Shown here: positions 27,179 to 38,420 of the stretch, piece after piece
Layout of the letters: each line of letters starts with the position of its first letter
How positions within the stretch are numbered: the first letter of the stretch is position 1
Assembly: GCF_030159595.1 (NCBI RefSeq)
Contig: NZ_BSKJ01000008.1
Location: forward strand, 1-64,000
Direction of reading: 5' to 3'
Origin: Pseudomonas putida
GTDB taxonomy: Bacteria; Pseudomonadota; Gammaproteobacteria; Pseudomonadales; Pseudomonadaceae
DNA: 64,000 nt
Notes under the pieces: generated by a model
The model's database searches: none
What the model was told of the DNA's origin: nothing
What the model saw: only the letters and a program-made list of their open reading frames with translations
Made by a program: the position numbers and the translations under genes

Positions 27179-27357
27179 TGCCCTGGCTCCCAAATATCAG
27201 CAATGATTAATTCAGCAACTACACTTTCACGCAGCTGCAAGATAACAACTTTGCCCAGGCATGCAACGCGGCGTAAATATTACGGTCAACATGCCCTAGC
27301 GGCGGTAGCAGCAGAAGCATAGTATGAGCCGCAATCTCGTCAGCCAGGAGGTAAACC

Positions 27358-28356
27358 ATGTCGGCCAAAAAGAAGCCAGTAAGTACGCCGTTACACCTGC
27401 TCCAGCAACTTTCGGGCAGCCTGCTCGAACACTTGGAAGATGCCTGCTCGCAAGCGCTGGCTGATGCGGAAAAACTGCTGGCCAAGTTGGAAAAGCAGCG
27501 TGGTAAAGCCCAGGAAAAACTGCACAACGGTCGCCTGAAATTGCAGGATGCGGCCAAGGCAGGTAAAGCCAAGGCGCAGACCAAGGCGCAAAAAGCCATT
27601 GGCGAACTTGAAGGGCTGCTCGACGCCCTCAAGGAACGTCAAACCCAGACCCGCTCTTATATCCAGCAACTCAAGCGTGACGCTCAGGACAGCCTCAGGC
27701 TGGCCCAGGGTGTCGGCAAGGTTCGCGAAGCAGCAGCCAAGGCGCTGGATTCGCGTGCTGCCAAGACCACCAAGCCGGCTGCCAGAACCGCTGCAGCAGC
27801 CAAACCTGCAGCCAAGCCAGTTGCCAAAGCGACCGCTGCTGCCAAGCCTGCGGCGAAACCCGCTGCGAAAGCGACCGCTGCTGCCAAGTCTGCGGCGAAA
27901 CCCGCTGCGAAAGCGACCGCTGCTGCCAAGCCTGCGGCGAAGCCAGCTGCGAAAGCGACCGCTGCTGCCAAGCCTGCGGCGAAACCCGCTGCGAAAGCGA
28001 CCGCTACTGCCAAGCCTGCGGCGAAACCCGCTGCGAAAGCGACCGCTACTGCCAAGCCTGCGGCGAAGCCAGCTGCCAAAGCGACCGCTGCTGCCAAGCC
28101 GGCGGCCAAACCAGCGGCCACAGCCGCCAAGCCTGCAGCCAAGCCAGCGGCGAAACCCGCAGCTGCCAAGGCCCCAGCACGCACGGCTGCCAAGCCAGCT
28201 GCCGCCAAACCTGTTGCCAGCAAGCCAGCCGAAGCCAAACCCGCTACGCCTGCCAGCACCGCGGCCGCCGCAACCAACTCGGCCACTCCGGCTGCTTCGG
28301 TAGCACCATCGGCACCCGCCAGCACCCCGGCTCAGGCCCCGTCTTCGGCGTCCTGA
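27358..28356 (+). CDS. algP: AlgP histone-H1-like regulator with KPAA repeats
   Basis: 332 residues. A coiled-coil N-terminal part (1-135) is followed by a Lys/Pro/Ala-rich tail like eukaryotic histone H1 (KPAAKPAAK units). In P. aeruginosa AlgP (AlgR3) binds DNA and modulates algD. AGGAGG precedes the ATG. The tail is encoded by 42-bp tandem repeats, so its length probably varies between strains. The 3' end overlaps the convergent TIGR02444 gene by 25 bases. Confidence 0.93.
   Translation: MSAKKKPVSTPLHLLQQLSGSLLEHLEDACSQALADAEKLLAKLEKQRGKAQEKLHNGRLKLQDAAKAGKAKAQTKAQKAIGELEGLLDALKERQTQTRSYIQQLKRDAQDSLRLAQGVGKVREAAAKALDSRAAKTTKPAARTAAAAKPAAKPVAKATAAAKPAAKPAAKATAAAKSAAKPAAKATAAAKPAAKPAAKATAAAKPAAKPAAKATATAKPAAKPAAKATATAKPAAKPAAKATAAAKPAAKPAATAAKPAAKPAAKPAAAKAPARTAAKPAAAKPVASKPAEAKPATPASTAAAATNSATPAASVAPSAPASTPAQAPSSAS
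27829..28122 (+). repeat. Tandem 42-bp repeat in algP, about seven units
   Basis: Units begin gcgaccgctgctgccaag at 27829, 27871, 27913, 27955, 27997, 28039 and 28081, each encoding ATAAAKPAAKPAAK or a close variant; the last one diverges. Units differ by a few bases only. Confidence 0.9.
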
Positions 28357-28814
28357 AGCGTAGCTGCCGCGACGCGCAGCTGATCCAGCGCGTCGTGGCG
28401 GCGGGCAGGCTCCGGCGCCAGCCGGGTCAGCCAGTCGTCCGTGAGCCCACGCGAGTCCGTGGGCCACTGTCGCGAGCGTTCCTGCAAACGCTCCAGCAAA
28501 GTCTTCTCGGCCTGCAACTCCAGCCCCTTCACCTGCTCACGTAACGCTGCCAGCTGCGCATCACTCTGCGCTGCCGCTCGCCATTGCTGACGCAGGCTGC
28601 GTAACGGGAAGACCACTTCACGCTGCCAACGCTCGGCAATCTCGCTCAACGCCTGTGCGCGCTTATCCAGCACAGCCACGCCACGCGTCTGCAGCCAGGT
28701 TGCGCATAACAGCAGGCAGACATCGCCACCCTGCGCCTGAAGCTCCAGGCAAGCCGCTTCCACGCCGGGCCGGGCATACAGGGCCAGGGCGTGATTCCAC
28801 AGGTCGGTGTACAT
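28332..28814 (-). CDS. TIGR02444-family (DUF2390) protein
   Basis: 160 residues, starting MYTDLWNHALALYARPGVEAACLELQ, the conserved opening of TIGR02444, with the following GGDVCLLLCATWL. Helical, soluble, function unknown. It lies next to algP in pseudomonads. Its last eight codons overlap the algP 3' end on the other strand. Confidence 0.82.
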   Translation of the reverse strand: MYTDLWNHALALYARPGVEAACLELQAQGGDVCLLLCATWLQTRGVAVLDKRAQALSEIAERWQREVVFPLRSLRQQWRAAAQSDAQLAALREQVKGLELQAEKTLLERLQERSRQWPTDSRGLTDDWLTRLAPEPARRHDALDQLRVAAATLQDAEDGA

Positions 28815-28864
28815 GGTTCTACTCGCGCTATGGGCCGAGGAAGCTGATAGACTCCGCGACCATC

Positions 28865-30774
<1,910 letters not shown>

Positions 30775-30775
<1 letters not shown>

Positions 30776-31362
30776 TGGAGGAACTGCGTTCGCTGTTGCC
30801 AGGACAATGGATGGACACCTTCTGGCTGGGCTTGCAGATCCTGTTGATCCTGGTGGCGGCCTTCGTCCTGCAGCGCATCGTCGCACGTGGGTTGAGCCGC
30901 CTGGGCCAGCGTTATCCGCTGCCACCTGAGCTGCTGGTGCCGGTGCGTGGTGGCTTGCGTTGGCTGATCATGGGCAGCGCGCTGTTGTTCGTGCTGGAGC
31001 GGCTGGGCGTTTCGGCTACCGTGCTCTGGACGGCATTGTCCGGCTTCGTCGCGGTGGCGGCGGTGGCGTTCTTCGCCATGTGGAGCGTGCTGTCCAATCT
31101 GCTGTGCGCCGTGCTGATCTTCACGGTCGGGCCGTTTCGCATCGGCGACGTGGTCGAGCTCGTCGACACCCTGGACAAGCCAGGTGTCAAAGGGCGGGTA
31201 ATCGCCATCAACCTGCTGTTCACCACCTTGCTGGAAATGCCCGAGGCGGGCGGGGCGCTGGTGCAGGTGCCCAATAGCCAGTTCTTCCAGAAATCAGTGC
31301 GGCGCTGGCGCGGGGCCGAGGTGCAAGCTATGCACAAGGATGCGGCTGTCGAGGCTGATTAA
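30775..31362 (+). CDS. Small MscS-like mechanosensitive channel family protein
   Basis: 195 residues: three membrane helices and a short beta domain with the MscS signature near the pore helix (FVAVAAVAFFAMWSVLSNLLCAVL) and PFRIGDVVEL. It lacks the large C-terminal vestibule of E. coli MscS (286 residues). The ATG shares its A with the TGA of the ABC-F gene (TGATG), so translation is coupled. Confidence 0.8.
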
Positions 31363-31442
31363 GTCCTGCAGATTTTGCTGGTTATTTTTTCGCCAACACC
31401 TTAGCTTAACGTTTTGTAACAGATGTTCGAGCGAGGTGTGTG

Positions 31443-32075
31443 ATGTCGATGGAAGTATGGTTGGGCTTCTTTGCCGCCTGTTGGGTGATCAGCCTTTCAC
31501 CCGGTGCCGGGGCGATTGCCTCGATGTCCAGCGGCCTGCAATACGGCTTCTGGCGTGGTTATTGGAACGCCTTGGGCCTGCAACTAGGCCTGATCGTGCA
31601 GATCGCCATCATCGCCGCTGGCGTCGGCGCTATCCTGGCCGCCTCGTCAACGGCGTTCCAGGTCATCAAATGGTTCGGCGTCGCCTACCTCGTCTACCTG
31701 GCCTACAAGCAATGGCGTGCCTTGCCGATGGACATGGCCGATGAATCGGGTGTGCGCCCGATCGGCAAACCGCTGAGCCTGGTGTTCCGTGGCTTCCTGG
31801 TCAACGTCAGCAACCCCAAGGCGCTGGTGTTCATGCTGGCGGTGCTGCCGCAGTTCCTTAATCCACATGCGCCGTTGCTGCCGCAATATGTGGCGATCAC
31901 CGTGACCATGATCAGCGTGGACATGCTGGTGATGGCGGGGTACACCGGGTTGGCTTCGCGGGTGTTGCGCTTGCTGCGTACGCCCAAGCAGCAGAAGCGC
32001 CTGAACCGGACCTTTGCCGGGTTGTTCATCGGCGCGGCCACGTTCCTGGCTACCCTGCGTCGCGCACCTCTCTGA
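31443..32075 (+). CDS. LysE/RhtB-family amino-acid exporter
   Basis: 210 residues with about six membrane helices. N-terminal LSPGAGAI and the central GFLVNVSNPKALVFMLAVLPQF are LysE/RhtB hallmarks. Exports amino acids such as threonine, homoserine or lysine; specificity not readable. GAGG seven bases before ATG 31443. Confidence 0.87.
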   Translation: MSMEVWLGFFAACWVISLSPGAGAIASMSSGLQYGFWRGYWNALGLQLGLIVQIAIIAAGVGAILAASSTAFQVIKWFGVAYLVYLAYKQWRALPMDMADESGVRPIGKPLSLVFRGFLVNVSNPKALVFMLAVLPQFLNPHAPLLPQYVAITVTMISVDMLVMAGYTGLASRVLRLLRTPKQQKRLNRTFAGLFIGAATFLATLRRAPL

Positions 32076-32082
32076 TAGATGA

Positions 32083-32110
32083 CTGGGGCCTCGTCGAGGC
32101 CCCAGCTATT
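32083..32110. terminator. Bidirectional terminator hairpin
   Basis: CTGGGGCCTC-gtc-GAGGCCCCAG, perfect 10-bp stem (32083-32105) followed by ctattt. It sits between the convergent LysE and slipin genes. Confidence 0.8.
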
Positions 32111-32858
32111 TCTGCCTGTCCACCAACCCCTTGAGCAGATCCACCGGCAACGGGAAGACAATGGTCGAGCTCTTGTCCCCGGCAATCATCCCCAGCGTCT
32201 GCATGTAGCGTAACTGCATCGCCCCCGGTTCCTTGCTCAACATCTGCGCCGCCTGCATCAGCTTCTCCGACGCCTGCAACTCGCCTTCGGCATGAATCAC
32301 CTTGGCCCGTCGTTCCCGTTCAGCCTCAGCCTGCCGGGCGATGGCACGCACCATCGATTCGTTGAGGTCCACATGCTTGATCTCGACGTTGGCCACCTTG
32401 ATGCCCCAGGCATCGGTCTGCGCGTCCAGCACCTGGCGGATGTCCAGGTTCAGCTGCTCGCGTTCTGCCAGCAGTTCGTCCAGTTCGTGCTTGCCCAGCA
32501 CCGCACGCAGGGTTGTCTGGGCCAGCTGGCTGGTCGCCACCAGAAAATCCTCGACCTGGATGATTGCTTTCTGCGGGTCGAGTACACGGAAGTAGAGCAC
32601 CGCATTGACCTTGACCGAGACGTTGTCGCGGGTGATCACATCCTGTGGCGGTACATCCAGCACCACGGTACGCAGATCGACCCGCACCATTTGCTGGATC
32701 ACCGGGATCAACAGGATCAGCCCCGGCCCCTTCACCTGCCAGAAGCGCCCCAGCTGGAACACCACGCCGCGCTCGTATTCGCGCAGGATGCGAAACGCCG
32801 ACAGCAACAGCATCGCCAGCACGATCAGCACGGCACCGAAACCCATTTGCATGAACAT
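32106..32858 (-). CDS. Slipin/stomatin-like SPFH-domain membrane protein
   Basis: 250 residues from the ATG at 32858, preceded by AAGGAG. One N-terminal membrane helix then the SPFH/band-7 domain (REYERGVVFQLGRF, VSVKVNAVLYFRV, EREQLNLDIRQVLDAQTDAWGI). Starts two bases after the NfeD stop. Slipin-NfeD pairs are widespread; the NfeD protease of archaea cleaves its slipin partner, and both are thought to act in membrane microdomains. Confidence 0.9.
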   Translation of the reverse strand: MFMQMGFGAVLIVLAMLLLSAFRILREYERGVVFQLGRFWQVKGPGLILLIPVIQQMVRVDLRTVVLDVPPQDVITRDNVSVKVNAVLYFRVLDPQKAIIQVEDFLVATSQLAQTTLRAVLGKHELDELLAEREQLNLDIRQVLDAQTDAWGIKVANVEIKHVDLNESMVRAIARQAEAERERRAKVIHAEGELQASEKLMQAAQMLSKEPGAMQLRYMQTLGMIAGDKSSTIVFPLPVDLLKGLVDRQK

Positions 32859-32860
32859 GG

Positions 32861-34207
32861 TCATTCTCCTTGCGCCGCAGGCGCGGCGGCGCTCACGTCC
32901 AGCATCACGCCATGGCGCGCGGTTATCCGCACGTTCTGGCCAGCGTGCAGCGGTGTTGCGCACTGCGCTTGCCATTGCTCGCCCTGGGCTAGCACAACGC
33001 CACAGAACGGGTTGCCTGCCATCACCTGGGTAACGGTGACCAGGCTGCCGACCAGCCCGGCGTCACCGCTTACCAGAACCCGTCGACGGGCCTTGATGGC
33101 CATGCCCAGCACGCCACCGATCAGCAGCGCCGAAAGCACTGCAAGGGTACCGATCAAGGCCAGCGGGATGCCGAAGCCGGGTGCATCGGTGTCGATCAGG
33201 ATCAGCGCGCCAACCACAAAAGCGACGATGCCGCCAAAGCCGACCACGCCGAAACTGGGCAAGAAGGCTTCGGCGATCATGAAGGCGATGCCGAGCAGGA
33301 TCAGCGCCACCCCGGCAAAACTCACCGGCAACAGTTGCAGGGCGTACAACGCCAGCAGCAGGCTGATACCGCCAACCACGCCGCCTACCGTAGAGCCGGG
33401 GTTCATGAACTCGAACAGCAGGCCGTACACGCCGATCATGATCAGGATAAGTGCCACGCTGGGGTTGGTAATCACGGCCAGCACGCGTGTGCGCCAATCC
33501 GGCAGATGCTCGACCAGGCTGGCGCCAGTCGTGTGCAGCGGGTACGGCTGGCCGGCAACCTGAAGCGTTTTGCCATCGAGCTTGCGCAACAGGTCGGGCA
33601 GGTCATCGGCTACCTGGTCGATCACATTCAGCCGCAAGGCTTCGTTGGCAGGCAGGCTGACCGCCTCGCGCACGGCTTTCTCTGCCCAATCGGCATTGCG
33701 CCCGCGCAGTTGCGCCAGGCCACGGATGTAGGCTGCAGCGTCGTTGACCTGCTTGCGAGCCAAGGTTTCATCATCGCCGCGCTTGGCCTTGTCGTCCTTC
33801 GGCGTACCTGGAGGGCCGCCGATCTGCACGGGGGTGGCGGCACCCAGGTTGGTCCCCGGCGCCATCGCGGCAACATGGCTGGCGTAGAGGATATAGGTGC
33901 CGGCACTGGCGGCGCGCGCCCCGCTGGGCGCTACATAGGTGGCCACTGGCACGGGGCTCGCGAGAATCGCCTTGATCATCTGGCGCATGGCGCTGTCCAG
34001 TCCGCCCGGGGTGTCCATGCGGATGACCACCAATTGCGCGCCTTGCACCTGGGCTTGGCCGAGGCTGCGTACCAGGTAATCGGCGCTGGCAGGGCCGATG
34101 GCATCATCGATACCCAGCACCCAAACTGCACCAGGCGCGGCCTGGCCGCCGGGCGTAATGCCAAGCAGCAACAGCAGCAACAGCCAGCGCCAGCACCGGG
34201 CGATCAC
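32861..34207 (-). CDS. NfeD-type membrane serine protease (ClpP-class)
   Basis: 448 residues from a GTG start. Signal/anchor helix, then a ClpP-like domain with MDTPGG at 63-68 and catalytic serine S100 in ARAASAGTYI, followed by four to five membrane helices and a C-terminal OB-fold NfeD domain (GLVGSLVTVTQ, VRITARHG). First gene of the two-gene NfeD-slipin operon. Confidence 0.9.
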   Translation of the reverse strand: MIARCWRWLLLLLLLGITPGGQAAPGAVWVLGIDDAIGPASADYLVRSLGQAQVQGAQLVVIRMDTPGGLDSAMRQMIKAILASPVPVATYVAPSGARAASAGTYILYASHVAAMAPGTNLGAATPVQIGGPPGTPKDDKAKRGDDETLARKQVNDAAAYIRGLAQLRGRNADWAEKAVREAVSLPANEALRLNVIDQVADDLPDLLRKLDGKTLQVAGQPYPLHTTGASLVEHLPDWRTRVLAVITNPSVALILIMIGVYGLLFEFMNPGSTVGGVVGGISLLLALYALQLLPVSFAGVALILLGIAFMIAEAFLPSFGVVGFGGIVAFVVGALILIDTDAPGFGIPLALIGTLAVLSALLIGGVLGMAIKARRRVLVSGDAGLVGSLVTVTQVMAGNPFCGVVLAQGEQWQAQCATPLHAGQNVRITARHGVMLDVSAAAPAAQGE

Positions 34208-34305
34208 CTGTCGTCACCTCGTTTGCCTCTATTGCACAAGTTTAGCCCTGCCTGCTGCTGCCAGGCCTAAAATTGGAAATTGGGGGGCGAAACCGGAGGT
34301 GCATC

Positions 34306-34764
34306 ATGCGTATGGCTAAAACACTGCAGGCTCGCCTGGACAAGGCCAACTGCGACTACGACATCATTCCCCACCCACATTCGGCCACCAGCCTGGAGTC
34401 GGCCCGTACGGCCGGCGTGCCCGCCGAGCGGGTCGCCAAGTCGGTGATGCTGGATGACCGTCATGGCAACTACATCATGGCTGTGCTGCCGGCCAACCGG
34501 CACCTGGACATGACCAAGGTGCGTATGTCAGGGGCCTGGCAACTCACCCGCGAAAGCGGTCTGCCGAGCCTGTTCAATGACTGCGAACGCGGCGCCGTGC
34601 CGGCCCTTGGCGATGCCTACCAGATAAAAATGCTGCTTGACCCGAGCCTTACCCGCCAGGGTGATGTCTACCTGGAGGCGGGTGACCACGATCACTTGAT
34701 CCACATGAGCATGGAGCAGTACATGAAACTGGTGCCGCACGCCGAAGTGCGCGAGCTGTGCTGA
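34306..34764 (+). CDS. YbaK/EbsC-family aminoacyl-tRNA deacylase
   Basis: 152 residues, ATG at 34306 with GGAGGT five bases upstream. Catalytic lysine K45 in ERVAKSVML and the conserved HPHSATSLESA start are present. Such domains hydrolyse mischarged tRNAs in trans; which amino acid cannot be said. Followed by the DUF2789 gene on the same strand. Confidence 0.85.
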   Translation: MRMAKTLQARLDKANCDYDIIPHPHSATSLESARTAGVPAERVAKSVMLDDRHGNYIMAVLPANRHLDMTKVRMSGAWQLTRESGLPSLFNDCERGAVPALGDAYQIKMLLDPSLTRQGDVYLEAGDHDHLIHMSMEQYMKLVPHAEVRELC

Positions 34765-34825
34765 TGTTTTCACACCAATGCCAGGCGGGCGTCGTGGACG
34801 GCTTGCCTGGCACCGAGGAGGAACC

Positions 34826-35068
34826 ATGGAAGCGCCGATCCATCGCTTTGCCGACCTGTTCAAGCAGTTGGGCCTGCCCGACGACCCCAAGAGTATCGAT
34901 CAGTTCATCACCAGCCATTCACCGCTGAGGAACGAAATCAAGCTGGTGGATGCGCCGTTCTGGACCGACTCGCAGCGTGCCTTTCTCAAGGACAGCATCA
35001 TTGAAGATGCCGATTGGGCGGAGCCGTTCGATCAACTCAACGAGGCGTTACGCCGCCCCCGAAAATAA
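34826..35068 (+). CDS. DUF2789 family protein
   Basis: 80 residues, ATG with GAGGAGGAA upstream. Starts MEAPIHRFADLFKQLGLPDDPKSIDQFITSHSPL-type sequence typical of DUF2789. Small, soluble, function unknown. Confidence 0.8.
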   Translation: MEAPIHRFADLFKQLGLPDDPKSIDQFITSHSPLRNEIKLVDAPFWTDSQRAFLKDSIIEDADWAEPFDQLNEALRRPRK

Positions 35069-35137
35069 AGCGCCGAGCGGCACCTGACGAGTGATTGGCC
35101 GTTGCTATGCTCAGGAAAACAATAAGGGGATAGCGCG

Positions 35138-35776
35138 ATGAAAGATCCCTACGCACCAGGTTTCTGGTGTTCCGTGACGATCCTGGGCACCCTGACGGCC
35201 AGTTACTTCTACGGCATCAGGCAGACGCAGCAGATGAACCAGGCAGTGCATTTCCTGTATGCCGCTGCCGCAGTCACTGTGGCGGTTGCACTGGTGGCGC
35301 TGACCTGGATTGCCTGGCAGCAGTTGCACCTGAACAAGCGTGAAGTGATTCAGGGACGAACGTTGCTGACCATCTGGAACACCAAGGTGGCGTTACGCCG
35401 TGTCGAGACGGTGTTCGACCGCTATTTCTGGGGCAGCTACTGGCATTCGGGGCGCACGTTCGAAGAGGTCATGGGCGAGCTCAAGGGCACACCGCTGGAG
35501 CAGAGCCTGGATGCCCTGAAGCGCCAGTGCCGAGCACTCGACCGCGAAATCCACGATCACCATCACCACTGGCTGGCCAACGCTCGCGACTTGTCCAGTG
35601 TGGCTCAGGCCATGGCCCGCGAACGTTATCAGCTGGACCTGGGGGAGCCCACGCACAGCGGCCACGGCAATACCGCCGTGCTCAACCGTGATCTGGAGGT
35701 GCTGGTGTACACCTGGTCGGCGCGCCTGCGCAGCTTCGACCATCAGCTGGACGAGCTGGAGCGCACCTACCATTGA
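35138..35776 (+). CDS. Unrecognised membrane protein with two N-terminal helices
   Basis: 212 residues. Two membrane helices (about 10-27 and 37-63) and a helical cytoplasmic part containing a HHHH run (DREIHDHHHHWLANARDL). AAGGGGATAG precedes the ATG. No family was recognised. It stands alone between DUF2789 and the CBS gene; the histidine cluster could bind metal, but nothing else supports that. Confidence 0.7.
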   Translation: MKDPYAPGFWCSVTILGTLTASYFYGIRQTQQMNQAVHFLYAAAAVTVAVALVALTWIAWQQLHLNKREVIQGRTLLTIWNTKVALRRVETVFDRYFWGSYWHSGRTFEEVMGELKGTPLEQSLDALKRQCRALDREIHDHHHHWLANARDLSSVAQAMARERYQLDLGEPTHSGHGNTAVLNRDLEVLVYTWSARLRSFDHQLDELERTYH

Positions 35777-35782
35777 GGCGCG

Positions 35783-36220
35783 TCATTCACCGCGGATGTA
35801 TTGCTCCAGTTGCTTAATCAGGCTGGCCTGTTCGGTGATGGTCTCCTTGACCAAGTCGCCGATCGACAGCAGGCCGAGCAGCTCGCCGTTGTCGACCACC
35901 GGCAGGTGACGCAGGTGACGGTCGGTCATCAGGTTCATGCAGAAATCGAGCTTCTGCTTCGGTTCCACGGTGACCACGGGTGCACTCATGATTTCGCGCA
36001 CCGGGGTGGCGGCGGAAGAGCGGCCCTTGAGTACCAGTTTGCGCGCATAGTCCCGTTCACTGACGATACCCACCACCTTTTTGCCCTCGACCACGGGCAG
36101 CGCACCGACGTTTTTCTCCGCCAGCATTTTCAGGGCGTCGAGCACCGAGTCATCCGGGCCGATGGTGTACACGGTCTGGTGCTGGGACTTGGTCTTGAGG
36201 ATTTGTTCGACGGTCTTCAT
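35783..36220 (-). CDS. Tandem CBS-domain protein
   Basis: 145 residues made of two CBS domains (about 12-65 with ALPVVEGKKVVGIVSERD and 75-130 with HLPVVDNGELLGLLSIGDLV). CBS pairs bind adenosyl nucleotides and act as energy sensors. No effector domain is attached. Confidence 0.9.
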   Translation of the reverse strand: MKTVEQILKTKSQHQTVYTIGPDDSVLDALKMLAEKNVGALPVVEGKKVVGIVSERDYARKLVLKGRSSAATPVREIMSAPVVTVEPKQKLDFCMNLMTDRHLRHLPVVDNGELLGLLSIGDLVKETITEQASLIKQLEQYIRGE

Positions 36221-36344
36221 ACGGGCCTCTGCGGGTGAAAAAACGCTGTCTCGGTGTAACTAAAGCATCCGACACGGCGCTCTGCACGGCAATGCAGGAA
36301 ACGGCATGGAGTCGATTGAAAAACGTCATGGGTGTTCGCCTGTG

Positions 36345-36440
36345 CCGGCCTCTTCGCGGCTGAAGCCGCTCCCACAGGAACTACACCGCCTTCAAAATCT
36401 GTGCGGTCCCTGTGGGAGCGGGTTTACCCGCGAATAGGCC
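36345..36440. repeat. Inverted pair of REP elements
   Basis: Left copy 36345-36378 and right copy 36409-36440 are imperfect reverse complements around ccgctcccacagg / cctgtgggagcgg. They lie between the CBS promoter side and the 3' end of the M20 peptidase gene. Confidence 0.75.
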
Positions 36441-36451
36441 AGTACTGCCGA

Positions 36452-38182
36452 TCAAAGCTTCGGCATCTGCCCAAGCCGCGCGACCATCTCGCTCACGATC
36501 TGCAGGTCCAGCATGAACTGGTCCACGGTCTTGAACTCGTTGTCGTTGTGCCCGGTGTACTTCACATCCGGCATGGCCAGGCCAAACTGCACACCGTTGG
36601 GCAAGTCGTGCACCGACGTTGCGCCAGCCGAGGTGCCGAACTCGTGCTTCATGCCCAGGTTCTCGGTGGCCACCGCGAGCAGGGCCTTGACCCATTCGCC
36701 TTCAGGGTTGCGGTACATCGGCTCGTCCAGGCTGTAGTCGAAGGCCACCGAGGTGTGGCTTTTTCGGGTCCATTTGCCCAGCTTGTCAGCCAGCTCGTCC
36801 TTGATGGTAGCGATTGGCTTGCCCTTGGGAATACGCAGGTTCACCGCCAGTTTCAGGCCTTTGTCATCCACCCCGACAAAAGTCAGCGAGGCAGTCAGCG
36901 GGCCCATGAACGAGTCCTTGAACGCAACGCCGAGCTTGTTGCCCAAATAGTCCAGGCCCCAGTTGTCGGCGGCATAGCGGGCGGCGTCGGTGAAGTGGTT
37001 TTGCTTGAGTGGCACCTGCGGGCCCAGCCCGTTGATGAAGTCGAGCATGCGTGCAACCGGGTTGACGCCGGACTCTGGCTCCGAGGAGTGCGCGGAAACA
37101 CCTGTCACGGTGAGCAACACCTGTTTGCCGTCGGCTTTGGCGTCGATGCTGAAGTCGCTGCCATGCTGCTTCACATATTTGGCACCGGCTTGCTGCAGGT
37201 GTTTGGCCAGTTGTGTCGGGTTGTCAGAAACCAGGGTCGCTACCGAGGTGGTCGGGATCTGGTTGGTGGCCAGGCCGCCGGTCAGGTTGACGATTTCTGC
37301 ACCCTTGCCGGTGCCCGCCCGCTTGCTGAAGCTGGCCATGACCGTGCCGTAACCTTTCTCGGCGATCACCACCGGGTAGCCGCCGTCGAGGGCCAGGTTG
37401 TAGTCGGGCGTGGGGTTGCGCTCGAAGTAGTAGGGGATGGCGTCACCGCTGGTTTCTTCGGTGGTGTCGATCAGCAGCTTGAACTGCCGGGCCAGCGGCA
37501 GGTTCTCGTCCTTGGCAACCTTCAGGGCGTACATCGCCACCACGATTCCGTTCTTGTCGTCTTCGGTGCCGCGGCCGTACATGCGGTCGCCGACCAGGGT
37601 GACCTTGAACGGATCCAGGCGTGTGCCGTCGGCCAGCTTCCAGTTGTCCGGGTTGACCGGCACCACGTCGGCATGGGCATGGATGCCGATCACTTCCTTG
37701 CCGCTGCCGAGCGAAATCTCGTACACCCGGTTGTCGATGTTGCGGAAGGCCAGGCCGAAGCTGTCGGCCAGGGCCTTGATCTTGTCGGCGATCTTGAGGA
37801 ACTCGGGGTTCGCGTGTTGCGGCGTGCCCTCGACACTGAAGGTGGGGATGGCCACCAGTTCGCGCAGGGTTTCGGTGGCGGCCTTGCCATATTTGACGCG
37901 GGTATACAGGCCGAGCAGGCGGTTGATCTCGTCTTGCTGCTCAGCGGCCAGTGGCTTGTTGGCCAGGTAGGCGTCGAGGGTTGCCTCAAGGTTATCGGCC
38001 TTGGCCAGGTCGCTGCCTTTGAGCTTGCCGAGGAACTGCTTGAAGTCGCTTGGGTTGCTGCCGTCGAAGGCTTTGACGATGGCAGCGGACTGCTGCTGGG
38101 TGAGGTTGGCCTGGGCCGGCTGGGTGAACAGGCCGATGCTGGCCAGCAGCAGGGTGGTGGCGGTCAGTTTTTTCAGGTGCAT
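36452..38182 (-). CDS. Exported M20-family dipeptidase (PepV-like)
   Basis: About 576 residues. A signal peptide (MHLKKLTATTLLLASIGLFTQPAQA) supports the start at 38182; ATGs at 38194 and 38209 are in frame. M20 zinc motifs are intact: HAHADVVPV, YGRGTEDDKNG, and the glutamate pair DTTEETSG. A dimerisation insert follows, then the rest of the catalytic domain (GATSVHDLPNG). These enzymes cleave dipeptides or deacylate amino acids. Periplasmic location is inferred from the signal peptide. Monocistronic. Confidence 0.87.
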   Translation of the reverse strand: MHLKKLTATTLLLASIGLFTQPAQANLTQQQSAAIVKAFDGSNPSDFKQFLGKLKGSDLAKADNLEATLDAYLANKPLAAEQQDEINRLLGLYTRVKYGKAATETLRELVAIPTFSVEGTPQHANPEFLKIADKIKALADSFGLAFRNIDNRVYEISLGSGKEVIGIHAHADVVPVNPDNWKLADGTRLDPFKVTLVGDRMYGRGTEDDKNGIVVAMYALKVAKDENLPLARQFKLLIDTTEETSGDAIPYYFERNPTPDYNLALDGGYPVVIAEKGYGTVMASFSKRAGTGKGAEIVNLTGGLATNQIPTTSVATLVSDNPTQLAKHLQQAGAKYVKQHGSDFSIDAKADGKQVLLTVTGVSAHSSEPESGVNPVARMLDFINGLGPQVPLKQNHFTDAARYAADNWGLDYLGNKLGVAFKDSFMGPLTASLTFVGVDDKGLKLAVNLRIPKGKPIATIKDELADKLGKWTRKSHTSVAFDYSLDEPMYRNPEGEWVKALLAVATENLGMKHEFGTSAGATSVHDLPNGVQFGLAMPDVKYTGHNDNEFKTVDQFMLDLQIVSEMVARLGQMPKL

Positions 38183-38305
38183 GGTTGCGCGCATTCCTTC
38201 GCCAATCATTGTTATGGGTTACCCGTCAGGAAACGGGAAGACGCCCACGCTAACACCAATGACCCGTGGCACGGGAGTACCAGAAACGCGACATGTCGCA
38301 CAAAC

Positions 38306-38339
38306 GAAAAAGCCCCGGGCTCAGGCCCAGGGCTTTTTT
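38306..38339 (-). terminator. Terminator downstream of tRNA-Arg
   Basis: AAAAAGCCC ... GGGCTTTTTT inverted repeat with a GC-rich inner part. It follows the tRNA on the minus strand by a few bases and has T-runs on both strands. Confidence 0.75.
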
Positions 38340-38343
38340 GATA

Positions 38344-38420
38344 TGGCGCACTCGGCGGGATTCGAACCCACGACCCCTGCCTTCGGAGGGCAGTACTCTA
38401 TCCAGCTGAGCTACGAGTGC
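38344..38420 (-). tRNA. tRNA-Arg (anticodon CCG)
   Basis: On the minus strand it reads GCACTCG...CGAGTGC-G-CCA: seven-base acceptor stem closed, D-arm agctcagctggatagagt, anticodon stem CTGCC/GGCAG with loop CTCCGAA (anticodon CCG), T-arm with GTTCGAATC. CCA is encoded. It reads CGG codons. Confidence 0.96.

Noticed and set aside
27829..28122. Regular repeats considered as a CRISPR array
   Set aside because: They are contiguous coding repeats without spacers, inside algP.
36332..38341. 669-residue frame opposite the M20 peptidase
   Set aside because: The minus-strand product has all M20 motifs and a signal peptide; the plus frame has none and runs through a REP pair.
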